This document shows, one piece after another, positions 1-9,384 of a stretch of DNA of 64,000 nucleotides (the first letter of the stretch is position 1; each line of letters begins with the position of its first letter). The stretch is taken from positions 35,325 through 99,324 of the forward strand of contig NZ_MPDK01000009.1 of assembly GCF_003144315.1 (NCBI RefSeq), in the 5' to 3' direction. The notes under the pieces were generated by a model, which did no database searches, was not told the DNA's origin, and saw nothing but the letters and a program-made list of their open reading frames with translations. This DNA is from Sulfoacidibacillus thermotolerans. Its GTDB lineage: Bacteria; Bacillota; Bacilli; Alicyclobacillales; SLC66. The position numbers and the translations under genes were made by a program.

Positions 1-564
1 CTGTAAAAGCGCCTGCGTATTTTTTACAGCAAATGCAGGAGGTAAATGAGTTTTTTGAGGTGCGTTGGACGTTGTGACCGAGTGCAATCTCGGTAACAAA
101 TTTTCCGAAAGACGGTCTTGACGGTGATCATCCACTTGCCCAATTTGGCCAACCTCAACGCTCTGTGCGCGATTTTCGCCAGCCAATTTTACCCGACGAG
201 CCACTTCCTTTGTCCCTGCGATTACATCGTCTGCGGCGTTTAGCGCTGTAGCAAGTCCACCCACGATCACTCTCCGAAAGGGTGGGCGCTGTAGATTTTT
301 CTGCTCCTGCCACCCCTCATTTGCAGGCATGGTATTTTCCAAAACAGGTTCATTGTGTGGAATGGTCGGTGACTGTAACTCAGTAGGCTTTGTCCACTCT
401 TTCATGCGATCACCAAGCGCCATAACTCCAACCGCAGTATTGACTGTCGCTTGGCGAATCAATTTTCGCACAGCGGGCACCGTGAGCAAAACTGCAACGC
501 CTACGCCAATCCAGCCGATTGGATGATCAAATTTTAATGAACGACCCCAGTCTTTCATCGCCAT
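1..564 (-). CDS. Hypothetical membrane-anchored protein, 3' end outside window
   Basis: The frame is open from ATG 562-564 to the left edge (188 codons, no stop), so the gene is truncated by the window. A purine-rich Shine-Dalgarno (AAGGGGGG, 571-578) lies six bases upstream of the ATG. Residues about 15-32 form one short hydrophobic segment (GWIGVGVAVLLTVPAV) near the N-terminus. A polar, charged tail rich in Gln, Asn and Arg follows, with no recognisable domain. This suggests a single-pass or peripherally anchored protein. It lies back to back with the small membrane-anchored gene at 726-995, which has a similar architecture of N-terminal hydrophobic stretch and charged helical tail, so the two may be functionally related. 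Function unknown. Confidence 0.6.
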   Translation of the reverse strand, partial: MAMKDWGRSLKFDHPIGWIGVGVAVLLTVPAVRKLIRQATVNTAVGVMALGDRMKEWTKPTELQSPTIPHNEPVLENTMPANEGWQEQKNLQRPPFRRVIVGGLATALNAADDVIAGTKEVARRVKLAGENRAQSVEVGQIGQVDDHRQDRLSENLLPRLHSVTTSNAPQKTHLPPAFAVKNTQALLQ

Positions 565-725
565 TGCGTTCCCCCCTTTTCACATCCCCTATCACGTAGC
601 ATCCCCAAGCAGTAAAAGCGCATGCGAAAAAGTGCTTTCTGACGTATGAATCACTCAAAAACGTGGAACGGTATCAAATACAGCCACAGTTTATGAAACC
701 GCAGGGGTTGCAGGAGGAAGTCGTT

Positions 726-995
726 GTGAAAAAATCATTTTCAGTTGAAGGAATCGCCATGGGAATTGGTCTTGGTGTACTCGCAGTCCTCTTAGCTCCA
801 GTCGTAAAAAGACAAATTCGCCCCGCTGGAGAAGCGATCGCGTCTGGAATCGGAGCGCTCGCACAAGGGGCACGCAAATGGTATGAAGTAACAAAAGAAG
901 AAGTAGAGGATCTATTTGCTGAAGCGCAATTCGAGCGAATGAAACGGTCACTCGATCAAGAAATAGAAGAACCTGTACAACCACCCCGTATGTAA
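726..995 (+). CDS. Small membrane-anchored hypothetical protein
   Basis: GTG 726 is chosen because a perfect AGGAGG (712-717) sits eight bases upstream; an ATG at 663 in the same frame lacks such a site. The 89-residue product begins MKKSFSVEGIAMGIGLGVLA. It has one transmembrane or amphipathic segment (about residues 9-26), an Arg/Lys boundary, and an alanine/glycine-rich helix followed by an acidic helix (KEEVEDLFAEAQFE). The layout resembles small Bacillales proteins of the DUF5132 type, but the assignment is only by general shape. It is divergent from the gene at 1-564. Confidence 0.55.
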   Translation: MKKSFSVEGIAMGIGLGVLAVLLAPVVKRQIRPAGEAIASGIGALAQGARKWYEVTKEEVEDLFAEAQFERMKRSLDQEIEEPVQPPRM

Positions 996-1090
996 TCATC
1001 TTAGAGTCATTACCCCACCAGGTTGTACTCCTTGGTCGTGCACAACCTGGTGGGTCACTCGCTAAATTTATCTTTTCAAGCAATAAACCA

Positions 1091-2626
1091 TTATACCGGA
1101 TACACAGCGTGTTTACGCCTTGAGAAAGAAATATCTTTCCCTTCATACTGACGCAATCGCATGACAAGTTCTGTACGCAGTTGATCAGGATCGACTATGG
1201 CGTCTACTACGAGTTCCGAAGCTAGACGATAGATATCGATATCTTGGCGATACTCTTCCCTTTTTTGCGCAACAAAAGCGCTCTTTTCCGGTTCCTCAAG
1301 CTCTGCAATTTTATTGGAATACACCGCATTTACCGCTGCTTCAGGTCCCATAACTGCAATTTGAGCAGTTGGCAGAGCGATGCACACGTCTGGATCAAAC
1401 GCAGGCCCTGCCATCGCATATAATCCCGCACCATACGCCTTGCGCACGATCACAGAAATTTTAGGTGTCGTAATTTCAGCCATCGCAGCGATCATTTTTG
1501 CTCCATGGCGGATAATCCCCGCTCGCTCAACTTTCGTTCCAATCATAAATCCAGGAACATCCGCTAGAAATAGAATTGGGATATTGAACGCATCACATAG
1601 GGTCATAAAACGCGCCGCTTTATCTGCTGAATCGACAAATAACACTCCGCCTTTTACCCGCGGCTGATTGGCCACAATCCCCACTGAACGACCGTCGATG
1701 CGCGCTAACCCTGTGATAATCTCACCTGCAAACAAACGTTTGATCTCAAAGAAGCTCCCCTCATCAATCAATTGGTTGATGAGATCATACATGTTAAAGG
1801 GTGTATTTTGATTATTTGGAATAATTTCTGATATTTTCTTTCCGGTCTCTGCCACTGGCCGAACTTCCGCACGTGGCACTGGAGCTGCATAGTTCGCAGG
1901 AAAATAAGACAAATACGTACGCGCCGCTAAAATCGCTTGTTGCTCATCAGAAGCGAGCACATCCCCACATCCGCTAACCGAACAGTGCATGCGTGCGCCG
2001 CCCATTTCTTCAAGCGTCACCTTCTCACCGATCACCATTTCCGCCATGCGTGGAGAACCGAGATACATGCTGGCATTCCCTTCGACCATAATGACAATGT
2101 CGCAAAATGCAGGAATATAAGCACCGCCTGCGGCGGAAGGTCCAAACAGCACACAAACTTGCGGAACCATTCCCGACATCTTTACCTGATTGTAAAAAAT
2201 TCTCCCTGCTCCACGACGACCAGGAAACATTTCTACTTGATCGGTAATCCGCGCACCTGCAGAATCGACAAGATATACAAGGGGAATTTGCATTTTCATA
2301 GCCGTTTCCTGAATGCGAATAATTTTCTCTACAGTCCGAGATCCCCAAGAACCCGCTTTCACCGTTGAATCATTGGCCATTACAGCTACCGTTTGGCCAT
2401 TAATCTGCCCAATGCCCGTCACCACGCCATCTGCTGGCAAATCCCCAGCGAAAGCATTTGCGAACATGCCATCTTCTGTTTCTAAATCCCCGTCAAAAAG
2501 CAACCGCAAACGATCGCGAACAAATAATTTGCCCATTTCTTGATTTTTTTCATGATACTTTTGCGCACCTCCCTGAGCGATCGCTCGGTTCCAGTCCGCA
2601 AGTGTTTTATGTTCTGTCGTACTCAC
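1091..2626 (-). CDS. yngE: Acyl-CoA carboxylase, carboxyltransferase (beta) subunit, YngE-like
   Basis: This 511-residue protein has the two crotonase-fold halves of biotin-dependent carboxyltransferases. It transfers the carboxyl group from carboxybiotin to an acyl-CoA such as methylcrotonyl-CoA or propionyl-CoA. Visible family signatures are LVYLVDSAGARITDQ and GAYIPAFCD in the N half, and FLADVPGFMIGTKVE and GAGLYAMAGPAFDPD in the C half. The start is GTG 2624-2626 with GAGGTG five bases upstream. It is the last gene of a five-gene minus-strand operon in the same order as Bacillus subtilis yngHA-yngHB-yngG-yngF-yngE, 15 bp after the enoyl-CoA hydratase gene. That context points to methylcrotonyl-CoA carboxylation in leucine degradation, often a mother-cell activity in Bacillus. 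Exact substrate is inferred. Confidence 0.9.
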   Translation of the reverse strand: MSTTEHKTLADWNRAIAQGGAQKYHEKNQEMGKLFVRDRLRLLFDGDLETEDGMFANAFAGDLPADGVVTGIGQINGQTVAVMANDSTVKAGSWGSRTVEKIIRIQETAMKMQIPLVYLVDSAGARITDQVEMFPGRRGAGRIFYNQVKMSGMVPQVCVLFGPSAAGGAYIPAFCDIVIMVEGNASMYLGSPRMAEMVIGEKVTLEEMGGARMHCSVSGCGDVLASDEQQAILAARTYLSYFPANYAAPVPRAEVRPVAETGKKISEIIPNNQNTPFNMYDLINQLIDEGSFFEIKRLFAGEIITGLARIDGRSVGIVANQPRVKGGVLFVDSADKAARFMTLCDAFNIPILFLADVPGFMIGTKVERAGIIRHGAKMIAAMAEITTPKISVIVRKAYGAGLYAMAGPAFDPDVCIALPTAQIAVMGPEAAVNAVYSNKIAELEEPEKSAFVAQKREEYRQDIDIYRLASELVVDAIVDPDQLRTELVMRLRQYEGKDISFSRRKHAVYPV

Positions 2627-2641
2627 GATGTCACCTCATTC

Positions 2642-3418
2642 TCATTGCCCGGTGTAATTTGGCTTGCGTTTTTCTGCGAATGCCCGCAATCCTTCTAGAC
2701 GGTCGGACGTCCGTAAAACTTCTTCATAAGCGGACCACTCGACTTTAAGTCCTGCCTGCAAAGGAAGATCAGAACCTTCGCGAATTGCGCGTTTGGCAGC
2801 ACGCAGTGCAATTGGCCCACCCTCGCCAATTGTTGCAGCAATTTGCATCGCCTTAGGTAAAACATCATTAGCTTCTGTTACGTATTGTGCAAATCCGATC
2901 GCAAAAGCTTCGTTGCCATCAAATCGACGACCTGTGAAGATTAGTTCGTTTGCCCGACCCAGTCCAACAATACGTGCAAGCCGTTGCGTTCCCCCTGCAC
3001 CAGGTATGATCGCGAGCCTTGTTTCTGTCAGGCCTAGTACAGCGTTGTCAGCGACAATGCGCACATCACATGCAAGTGCAAGTTCCATACCGCCCCCGAG
3101 AGCCACACCGCGTACCGCTGCAATCGTAGGCATCGGAAGAGCAGCAACCGCTTCGACTGCGGCACGAATTCTTCCTACAGCTTGTACTACCTGCTCTTCA
3201 TTCATCCCACGGCGCTCTTTCAAATCAGCTCCAGCACAAAAAGCTCGCTCACCAGCTCCTGTAAGTACGACACAGCGCACATCCGGATTTTGCGACAATT
3301 CCTGTAACCGTGCTCGCATTTCCTCCAACAACTCAGTCGATAAAGCGTTCATTGCTTCTGCTCGATTGAGTGTGACGATCGCTGTGTGTTGGTCAACGCG
3401 GACTTCACATAGTGACAC
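2642..3418 (-). CDS. yngF: Enoyl-CoA hydratase/isomerase family (methylglutaconyl-CoA hydratase-like), YngF-like
   Basis: The protein is a crotonase of 258 residues if the start is GTG 3416-3418, which is preceded by a GGGGGG Shine-Dalgarno inside the end of the upstream gene; a longer frame reaches 3457. It has the oxyanion-hole motif AFCAGADLKER and the helix motif ALGGGMELALACD, plus LTETRLAIIPGAGGTQRL with the catalytic-type Glu. In the yng-type operon this enzyme is expected to hydrate 3-methylglutaconyl-CoA to HMG-CoA, between the carboxylase and the HMG-CoA lyase. Its start overlaps the end of the HMG-CoA lyase gene by 14 bp, indicating translational coupling. Confidence 0.88.
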   Translation of the reverse strand: MSLCEVRVDQHTAIVTLNRAEAMNALSTELLEEMRARLQELSQNPDVRCVVLTGAGERAFCAGADLKERRGMNEEQVVQAVGRIRAAVEAVAALPMPTIAAVRGVALGGGMELALACDVRIVADNAVLGLTETRLAIIPGAGGTQRLARIVGLGRANELIFTGRRFDGNEAFAIGFAQYVTEANDVLPKAMQIAATIGEGGPIALRAAKRAIREGSDLPLQAGLKVEWSAYEEVLRTSDRLEGLRAFAEKRKPNYTGQ

Positions 3419-4331
3419 AATGATCCCCCCCTTGTGCGAGATGTACTTTGCTCGCATGACTATTCAAGGCGTGACCGACACTATTTTGTAATAGCTCAAG
3501 AGACTGCAAGAGTTTTCCTTCGTCAATTCCCGTCTGAATTCCTGATCCCTGAAGCATATACAATACATCATCAGTCGCTACATTGCCAGAAGCTCCTGGC
3601 GCATACGGACATCCACCAAGCCCCCCCAAAGCGCTGTCAATCTTTGTGATTCCCATAGTCAGTCCAACAAGCAGATTGGCAAGTGCTGTTCCACGCGTAT
3701 TGTGCATGTGCAACGCGAGGCGCTCAGCTGGAATTTCCTTTAGCAATCTGTCGAGCACGCGCTCAGTTTGAAGCGGCGTTGCAACCCCGATCGTGTCGCC
3801 TAGAGAGATTTCATCGACGCCATCATCCAGTAATGCAAGAGCGACACGCAGGACTTGTTCAGCACTCACTTCACCTTCATAAGGGCAGCCAAATACAGTA
3901 GAAACATAACCACGCACAAACGCCTGATGCATTTTTGCAGTGCGCGTCACATCACGCAAAACAGGGAACGTTTCATCAATCGTCTTATTAATATTTTTCT
4001 TATTATGTGTTTCACTCGCCGACATGAACACAGCAACCGCTTTTACTCCAACGTTGAGCGCACGTTCTAACCCTTGCTGATTCGGAACTAGCGCACTGTA
4101 TACGACTCCTGCTTTCTTCTGAATCCCTGCAAATACTTCCGCCGCATCAGCCAGTTGCGGAATCCAGCGCGGGCTCACAAAGCTACTGACTTCAATATGC
4201 GTCAATCCACTTTCCGTCAAACTATTAATCCATGCAATTTTCTGCTCCGTTGACAATCGAGCAGGTTCATTTTGCAACCCGTCGCGCGGCCCTACTTCCC
4301 AGATAGTTACCTCTTTTGGCAAGTTCATCAT
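3405..4331 (-). CDS. yngG: Hydroxymethylglutaryl-CoA lyase, YngG-like
   Basis: This 308-residue TIM-barrel protein of the HMGL-like family cleaves HMG-CoA to acetoacetate and acetyl-CoA. Near the N-terminus it has VGPRDGLQNE (substrate and metal-binding Arg-Asp). LHMHNTRG carries the metal-ligand histidines, and GLGGCPYAPGASGN contains the catalytic loop cysteine. These are diagnostic of HMG-CoA lyase rather than isopropylmalate synthase. The ATG directly abuts the TAA of the biotin carrier gene, and a second in-frame ATG follows at 4326-4328. It belongs to the leucine-degradation type operon. Confidence 0.93.
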   Translation of the reverse strand: MMNLPKEVTIWEVGPRDGLQNEPARLSTEQKIAWINSLTESGLTHIEVSSFVSPRWIPQLADAAEVFAGIQKKAGVVYSALVPNQQGLERALNVGVKAVAVFMSASETHNKKNINKTIDETFPVLRDVTRTAKMHQAFVRGYVSTVFGCPYEGEVSAEQVLRVALALLDDGVDEISLGDTIGVATPLQTERVLDRLLKEIPAERLALHMHNTRGTALANLLVGLTMGITKIDSALGGLGGCPYAPGASGNVATDDVLYMLQGSGIQTGIDEGKLLQSLELLQNSVGHALNSHASKVHLAQGGDHCVTM

Positions 4332-4544
4332 TTACTCCAACTCCACGAGTACGTCGCCCTCGTTCACAAAGTCGCCCTCGCCAATGTTCACTTTTACAAC
4401 TTTTCCTGAAAAATCAGCGGAAACAGGGACTTCCATTTTCATCGACTCTAAAATGACGACATCATCTCCTGCAGCAACCTCTTGTCCTGCACTCACTAAT
4501 ACTTTAAATACGGTACCCGCCATAGTAGAAGCAATCGTTTTCAT
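4332..4544 (-). CDS. yngHB: Biotin carboxyl carrier protein (biotin/lipoyl attachment)
   Basis: A 70-residue stand-alone biotinyl domain. The biotin-accepting lysine lies in ESMKMEVP (about residues 34-41), with the usual flanking beta strands and conserved glycines of the hammerhead fold. It shuttles carboxybiotin between the biotin carboxylase encoded just upstream and the carboxyltransferase YngE. Its size matches B. subtilis YngHB, which is likewise separate from the carboxylase. It sits 43 bp after the carboxylase gene and directly abuts yngG. Confidence 0.93.
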   Translation of the reverse strand: MKTIASTMAGTVFKVLVSAGQEVAAGDDVVILESMKMEVPVSADFSGKVVKVNIGEGDFVNEGDVLVELE

Positions 4545-4587
4545 TGACAGAACCCCTCTTCGCGTTTTGGAATGAACTCATTCTCTG

Positions 4588-5928
4588 CTATAACCCGAAC
4601 TGCTCATGTAAAAATGAAGTGTGCGTATCCCCAGCTGCAAACGCCTCGTTCTCCAATACACGTTGCAAAAGCGGGAGATTCGTCTTAATTCCTGCTACGT
4701 GGTACTGACGCAAAGCTACAAGCATCGCTTGCCTTGCTTCTTCGCGATCTTTCCCGTAAGTAATCAATTTTGCAAACATCGGATCATAATAAGGTGTGAT
4801 GGCATCTCCTTGACGCACCCCTATTTCATTGCGCACAGACGGCCCCTCAGGCAATTGCAACTCAGTAATCGTACCTGGTGAAGGGAAGAAACGCTCTGGA
4901 TCTTCCGCGCAAATCCGACATTCAATGGCATGTCCTGTTTGACGCCGTTCCATCACTTCCGCATCTAGCGCTTGCCCCATAGCAACACGCAATTGCCATT
5001 GTACCAGATCGACGCCCATTACCTCTTCTGTCACAGGATGCTCCACCTGAAGTCTTGTATTCATTTCTAGAAAATAAAACTTTCCTGAGGTGTCCAACAA
5101 AAATTCCACTGTCCCTACACCTGTATACTGCAACTCGCGAACAAGCGCTAAAGCAGCCCGTCCCATTTGTTCGCGAAGTTCTGGTGTCACCGCCGTCGAT
5201 GGAGATTCCTCGACAATTTTTTGGTGGCGGCGCTGGATGCTACACTCCCGCTCTCCTAAGTGGATCGCGTTTCCGTGTTCATCTGCAAGGACCTGAATCT
5301 CAACGTGGCGTGGACGCTCGATGAATTTTTCAAGGTACATAGTCCCGTCGCCAAAGTAGGACAACACGCGTTTTGAGGAGGATGCAAACGACGAGCGTAA
5401 ATCCGCTTCATTGTGTGCTACGACCATCCCAATTCCGCCGCCGCCAGCAGAAGCTTTTAGCATGACCGGATAGCCCATCTCAGAAGCCAACTGAACGGCT
5501 TGTTCTTCATCTTGGACTGCACCTTGTGACCCAGGTACAACTGGCACCCCCGCCGCAATGGCAACTTGCCTCGCCTGAACTTTGCTCCCCATACGAGCAA
5601 TTGCCGCTGGTTTGGGGCCAATAAACACAAGTCCTGCACGCTGACAAAGTTCTGCAAAATCTGCGTTTTCAGAGAGCAGTCCATATCCAGGATGAACAGC
5701 ATCTGCATTGCACGACTTCGCAATTTCAACAATTTTTGCCCCTTGCAGATAACTCTGCGAAACGGCACTCGGCCCAACAAGAAACGCTTCATCCGCCAAT
5801 TGCACATGCAGCGCATTTGCATCCGCCTCGCTGTATATAGCGACCGCACGAATGTTCATCGCATGACAGGCGCGAATAATGCGACAAGCGATTTCTCCGC
5901 GATTTGCGATCAGAACTTTTTTAAACAA
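4588..5928 (-). CDS. yngHA: Biotin carboxylase subunit of an acyl-CoA carboxylase, YngHA-like
   Basis: This 446-residue ATP-grasp enzyme carboxylates the biotin of the carrier protein with ATP and bicarbonate. Visible signatures are the N-terminal KVLIANRGEIACRIIRA, the glycine-rich ATP lid KASAGGGGIGM, the LGERECSIQRRHQK active-site stretch and EMNTRLQVEHPVTE near the metal site. The length is typical for a stand-alone subunit. Translation probably starts at TTG 5926-5928 with GGGAG ten bases upstream; no better ATG exists. It is the first gene of the operon and is divergent from the reductase gene at 6087, across a spacer that contains a small palindrome. Confidence 0.92.
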   Translation of the reverse strand: MFKKVLIANRGEIACRIIRACHAMNIRAVAIYSEADANALHVQLADEAFLVGPSAVSQSYLQGAKIVEIAKSCNADAVHPGYGLLSENADFAELCQRAGLVFIGPKPAAIARMGSKVQARQVAIAAGVPVVPGSQGAVQDEEQAVQLASEMGYPVMLKASAGGGGIGMVVAHNEADLRSSFASSSKRVLSYFGDGTMYLEKFIERPRHVEIQVLADEHGNAIHLGERECSIQRRHQKIVEESPSTAVTPELREQMGRAALALVRELQYTGVGTVEFLLDTSGKFYFLEMNTRLQVEHPVTEEVMGVDLVQWQLRVAMGQALDAEVMERRQTGHAIECRICAEDPERFFPSPGTITELQLPEGPSVRNEIGVRQGDAITPYYDPMFAKLITYGKDREEARQAMLVALRQYHVAGIKTNLPLLQRVLENEAFAAGDTHTSFLHEQFGL

Positions 5929-5986
5929 TGGCTGCCCACTCCCTGTGAGTAAAATCTGCCAACAAACATTTCGGAGTTCGTCTTTT

Positions 5987-6001
5987 TGTTGTATAACAAC
6001 A
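5987..6001. promoter_or_regulatory. Palindrome in the divergent yng/reductase spacer (possible operator)
   Basis: TGTTGTATAACAACA has perfect 5-bp arms around a TATAA centre. It lies between two divergent genes, where an operator for a TetR- or FadR-like regulator would be expected. No regulator gene is adjacent, so the role is only suggested by position and symmetry. Confidence 0.3.
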
Positions 6002-6086
6002 GGACGCTCACGTGTGCTATCATCATCCTCAGCACTATTTTAACATGACAACAGGGAAAAGTAATTGCACAGGCAGGAGATCTTCT

Positions 6087-6860
6087 ATGTCACATGTCCA
6101 TTCATTTTCAACGACTCGCCCACTATTTGGACAAGTCGCCCTTGTCACTGGCGCTTCGCGCGGTATTGGCGCGGAAATTGCGCGCACGCTTGCTAAAGCC
6201 GGAGCCGCTGTCGCCGTCAACTATTTTTCACAGCGTGATGCTGCTCTTGAAGTCGTCGCTAAGTGCCAAGCTTATGGTTCAAAAGCAATCGCCCTGCAGG
6301 CGAATGTCGCTGACAAAGCTGCCATTGCAAAGCTCGTCGAGGATACGACCGTTTTACTTGGTGCGCCTACGATTCTCGTTAATAACGCTGGGCGTGCACA
6401 TGCTGAGCTATTTTTAGATACAAAAGAGCAAACATTCGACGCATTGATGGATGCGAATTTAAAAGCCCCATTTTTTTTGGCACAAGCTGTTTTACCCGGA
6501 ATGTTGCGCGTGCAATATGGGAGAATTGTGAATATAAGTTCGATTTGGGGAATCGCTGGGGGTTCTTTGGAGGTTGCGTATTCCGCATCAAAAGGCGGAT
6601 TGATCGCCTTTACTAAAGCACTGGCAAAAGAAGTGGCGCCTTCTGGCATAACTGTTAATGCAGTCGCTCCTGGCGCCATCGAAACCGATATGCTGCGACA
6701 TTTGAGCGCGGCAGATCGCGAACAACTCTTGCGCGAAACACCGGTTGGGCGTCTTGGAACCCCACAAGATGTCGCGGCTGCCGTGCTCTTTCTCGCAAGC
6801 CCTACAGCTTCATTTATCACTGGGCAGATCATTAGTCCAAATGGTGGACTTGTAATCTAA
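6087..6860 (+). CDS. Short-chain dehydrogenase/reductase, FabG-like
   Basis: A 257-residue Rossmann-fold SDR. ATG 6087 is chosen because AGGAGA lies upstream; the frame extends further but lacks a ribosome site. It shows TGASRGIG (cofactor-binding loop), NNAG, the catalytic Ser in VNISSIWG and YSASKGG (Tyr and Lys). The C-terminus [13 protein letters not shown] matches FabG-type 3-oxoacyl-ACP or 3-hydroxyacyl-CoA dehydrogenases. It is divergent from the acyl-CoA carboxylase operon, so a role with acyl-CoA substrates is possible but not shown. Its stop overlaps that of convergent typA by four bases. Confidence 0.85.
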   Translation: MSHVHSFSTTRPLFGQVALVTGASRGIGAEIARTLAKAGAAVAVNYFSQRDAALEVVAKCQAYGSKAIALQANVADKAAIAKLVEDTTVLLGAPTILVNNAGRAHAELFLDTKEQTFDALMDANLKAPFFLAQAVLPGMLRVQYGRIVNISSIWGIAGGSLEVAYSASKGGLIAFTKALAKEVAPSGITVNAVAPGAIETDMLRHLSAADREQLLRETPVGRLGTPQDVAAAVLFLASPTASFITGQIISPNGGLVI

Positions 6861-8686
6861 ACCTGCACATCTTGCAAAGTAGATTGTTTTTGCGCTTTTT
6901 CGCGCTCTCCCTTTTTTAATACCTTTTTACGCAAGCGAATCGTTTTTGGGGTGACCTCACAATACTCATCGTCAGCCAAGTACTCAAGAGCCGCCTCAAG
7001 CGAGAGGATACGCGGCGCTTTTAAACGCGACGTGTCCTCTTTCGTCGCGGATCGAACATTGCTCATATGTTTCTCGCGGCAAACATTGACCACAAGGTCA
7101 TTATCGCGGGAATGCTCGCCAATGATCATCCCTTCGTAGACTTCTGCTCCAGGTGTGATAAAAAGCACTCCGCGCTCCTCAATCGACTGAATGGCGTAAG
7201 CTGTTGCAACCCCAGCTTCACTCGCAACGAGCACCCCGCTTTGTCGATCAGAAATCTCGCCTTTATAGGGTTCATAATGTAAGAACGTATGGTGCATCGT
7301 CCCATAGCCACGCGTTGCCGTCAACAGTTCCGAACGAAATCCGATCAGGCCCCGTGCAGGTACGTGAAACTCCAGACGTGTGGAGGACGTCCCAGGAACC
7401 ATTTGTACAAGCTCCCCACGACGACCGCCTAAGCGCTCCATCACTGTTCCCACATGTTCCTCTGGAACATCGATCACCACGTGTTCAATCGGCTCAAGCA
7501 ATCCATTTTTCTCATCTCGTTTGAAAATAACCCGCGGTTTTGAGACCTGCATCTCGTATCCTTCTCGTCGCATCGTTTCAATTAAAATCGATAAATGCAA
7601 CTCACCGCGACCTGAAACAAGAAATGCATCTGGCGAATCTGTATCTTGCACGCGCAAACTCACGTCTTTTTCAAGTTCTGCATACAATCGCGAACGAAGT
7701 TTACGCGACGTCACATGTGTTCCTTCTCTTCCTGCAAAAGGACTGTCATTCACAACAAACGTCATTTGCAATGAAGGTTCTTCGATGGGAATCGAAGGTA
7801 GAGCTTCTGGAAAATTGACATCAGCTACCGTTTCACCAACCGTTAAATCTCCAAGCCCTGCAACCGCGACAATTTCACCTGCGCTCGCTTGCTCTAATTC
7901 AACACGTCGCAACCCGCGAAAACCATATAACTTGGTAACGCGTTGCAGTGATGTTTCTCCACTTTGCTTTAGCACAATCACTTGTTGTCCAAGTTTGATC
8001 GTACCGCGTACGATGCGCCCAATGCCAATGCGGCCCAAAAATTCACTGTAATCGAGAATACTCGCCTGCCACTGCAAAGGCCCCGTCGAATCGTCTGTAG
8101 GGGCTGGGATCGTTTCAATGATCGCTTCAAACAAAGGCCGAAAATCCGGACTCGGCTGATCCAGATCAAGCGTCGCTGTCCCATTGACCGCGGAAGCATA
8201 TACCACAGGGAAATTAATCTGTTCATCCGATGCGCCAAGATCCATAAAAAGTTCCAACACTTCGTCCACCACTTCTAATGGACGCGCCATCGGTCGATCA
8301 ATCTTATTAATCACCACGATCGGTACCAAATTCTGATCCAAGGCCTTACGCAAGACAAAGCGAGTTTGCGGCATGCACCCTTCAAAAGCGTCAACGACGA
8401 GTAAAACACCGTCAACCATCTGCATAATCCGCTCTACTTCACCGCCAAAATCAGCGTGGCCGGGTGTATCGACGATGTTAATCAGATAATCCTGATATTG
8501 AATGGCTGTATTTTTTGCAAGAATCGTGATTCCGCGTTCGCGCTCAAGGTCATTTGAGTCAAGCGCCCGCTCAGTAACCGCTTCATTACTCCGAAATACT
8601 CCTGATTGACGCAATAATTGATCGACCAAGGTCGTTTTTCCATGATCGACGTGAGCAATAATTGCAATGTTGCGCAGATGTTTCAC
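6857..8686 (-). CDS. typA: Ribosome-associated translational GTPase TypA/BipA
   Basis: A 609-residue translational GTPase. The G1 loop is [10 protein letters not shown], followed by [14 protein letters not shown] (G3) and NKIDRP (G4). Later come EF-G-like domains and the TypA-specific C-terminal region, including [19 protein letters not shown]. TypA binds the ribosome and supports 50S assembly and growth at low temperature or under stress. The start is GTG 8684-8686 behind GAGAGGAAC. Length and domain order are normal for the family. Confidence 0.96.
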   Translation of the reverse strand: MKHLRNIAIIAHVDHGKTTLVDQLLRQSGVFRSNEAVTERALDSNDLERERGITILAKNTAIQYQDYLINIVDTPGHADFGGEVERIMQMVDGVLLVVDAFEGCMPQTRFVLRKALDQNLVPIVVINKIDRPMARPLEVVDEVLELFMDLGASDEQINFPVVYASAVNGTATLDLDQPSPDFRPLFEAIIETIPAPTDDSTGPLQWQASILDYSEFLGRIGIGRIVRGTIKLGQQVIVLKQSGETSLQRVTKLYGFRGLRRVELEQASAGEIVAVAGLGDLTVGETVADVNFPEALPSIPIEEPSLQMTFVVNDSPFAGREGTHVTSRKLRSRLYAELEKDVSLRVQDTDSPDAFLVSGRGELHLSILIETMRREGYEMQVSKPRVIFKRDEKNGLLEPIEHVVIDVPEEHVGTVMERLGGRRGELVQMVPGTSSTRLEFHVPARGLIGFRSELLTATRGYGTMHHTFLHYEPYKGEISDRQSGVLVASEAGVATAYAIQSIEERGVLFITPGAEVYEGMIIGEHSRDNDLVVNVCREKHMSNVRSATKEDTSRLKAPRILSLEAALEYLADDEYCEVTPKTIRLRKKVLKKGEREKAQKQSTLQDVQV

Positions 8687-8901
8687 GAACGATTCGTTCC
8701 TCTCCGTCTATCTCATTTTGTCTGACAGTTTATTGTATCACAGACTAATCAATATAATCTATAGCCAAAAGAAAATCCCCCTTACGATGCCATCTCATCC
8801 CCCATTACCACAAGTCATTCTCTATCTGCCTCTGTTAACCCAGATCAGTGGAACGTCGATTAGCTAACTTCCATATGATAAAAAAGCCCCAAAAACCCTA
8901 T

Positions 8902-8933
8902 CGGCACAAACCGCATACGGGCTGTTTGTGCCG
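8902..8933. other. Perfect 10-bp inverted repeat
   Basis: CGGCACAAAC at 8902-8911 is exactly complementary to GTTTGTGCCG at 8924-8933, with a 12-base loop. On the minus strand it is followed a few bases later by T-rich sequence, so it could act as a weak terminator there; on the plus strand it lies just upstream of the gene at 8962. Its role is unknown. Confidence 0.5.
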
Positions 8934-8961
8934 TGCGAAAGTCAAATGTAGGTGTGATGAG

Positions 8962-9384
8962 ATGAACGTCAAAAAAAATCGCCCTTTGCGTATCCCGGCA
9001 AAGATTCAGCGTCGCATTTTAGCGGAAAGCCGTATGTTACACGTATCTACAGAAGAATACCTCGCTCTCATTACACAAATTGCTGCATCAATCCGCGGCG
9101 CAGTTCTCCCTGAAGGACTTAAGGACAGTGCGCCGCTTCAATCTATTTTAGAAAACCCGCTTATGCTAGAAATGGCATCCACACTAGCAAGTACAATCTG
9201 GCAGCAACTACAATCCACACAAGATCAGCAGCCTGAGACAACCACGGATGCGCGAGAAACACCTACCGCATCAGTAGCTCCACCCGAATTGCGCGACAAA
9301 CCACACACCGCCCCCGCGATGGTCATGATCGATCCGATTACGGGGCAAATCATTCATATCCAAAGACGCCCTTTGCTTCCTTAA
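8962..9384 (+). CDS. Hypothetical protein, basic N-terminus and helical middle
   Basis: The 140-residue reading starts at ATG 8962. The frame is open from 8848, so longer versions with a Cys-rich leader are possible, but they would span the inverted repeat at 8902-8933. The N-terminus is basic (MNVKKNRPLRIPAKIQRRIL) and is followed by a predicted helical segment. The low-complexity Thr/Pro/Gln tail ends with the motif VMIDPITGQIIHIQRRP. I do not recognise the family; the tail resembles short peptides of spore or coat-associated Bacillales proteins. Its stop overlaps the convergent germination gene by four bases. Confidence 0.5.
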   Translation: MNVKKNRPLRIPAKIQRRILAESRMLHVSTEEYLALITQIAASIRGAVLPEGLKDSAPLQSILENPLMLEMASTLASTIWQQLQSTQDQQPETTTDARETPTASVAPPELRDKPHTAPAMVMIDPITGQIIHIQRRPLLP

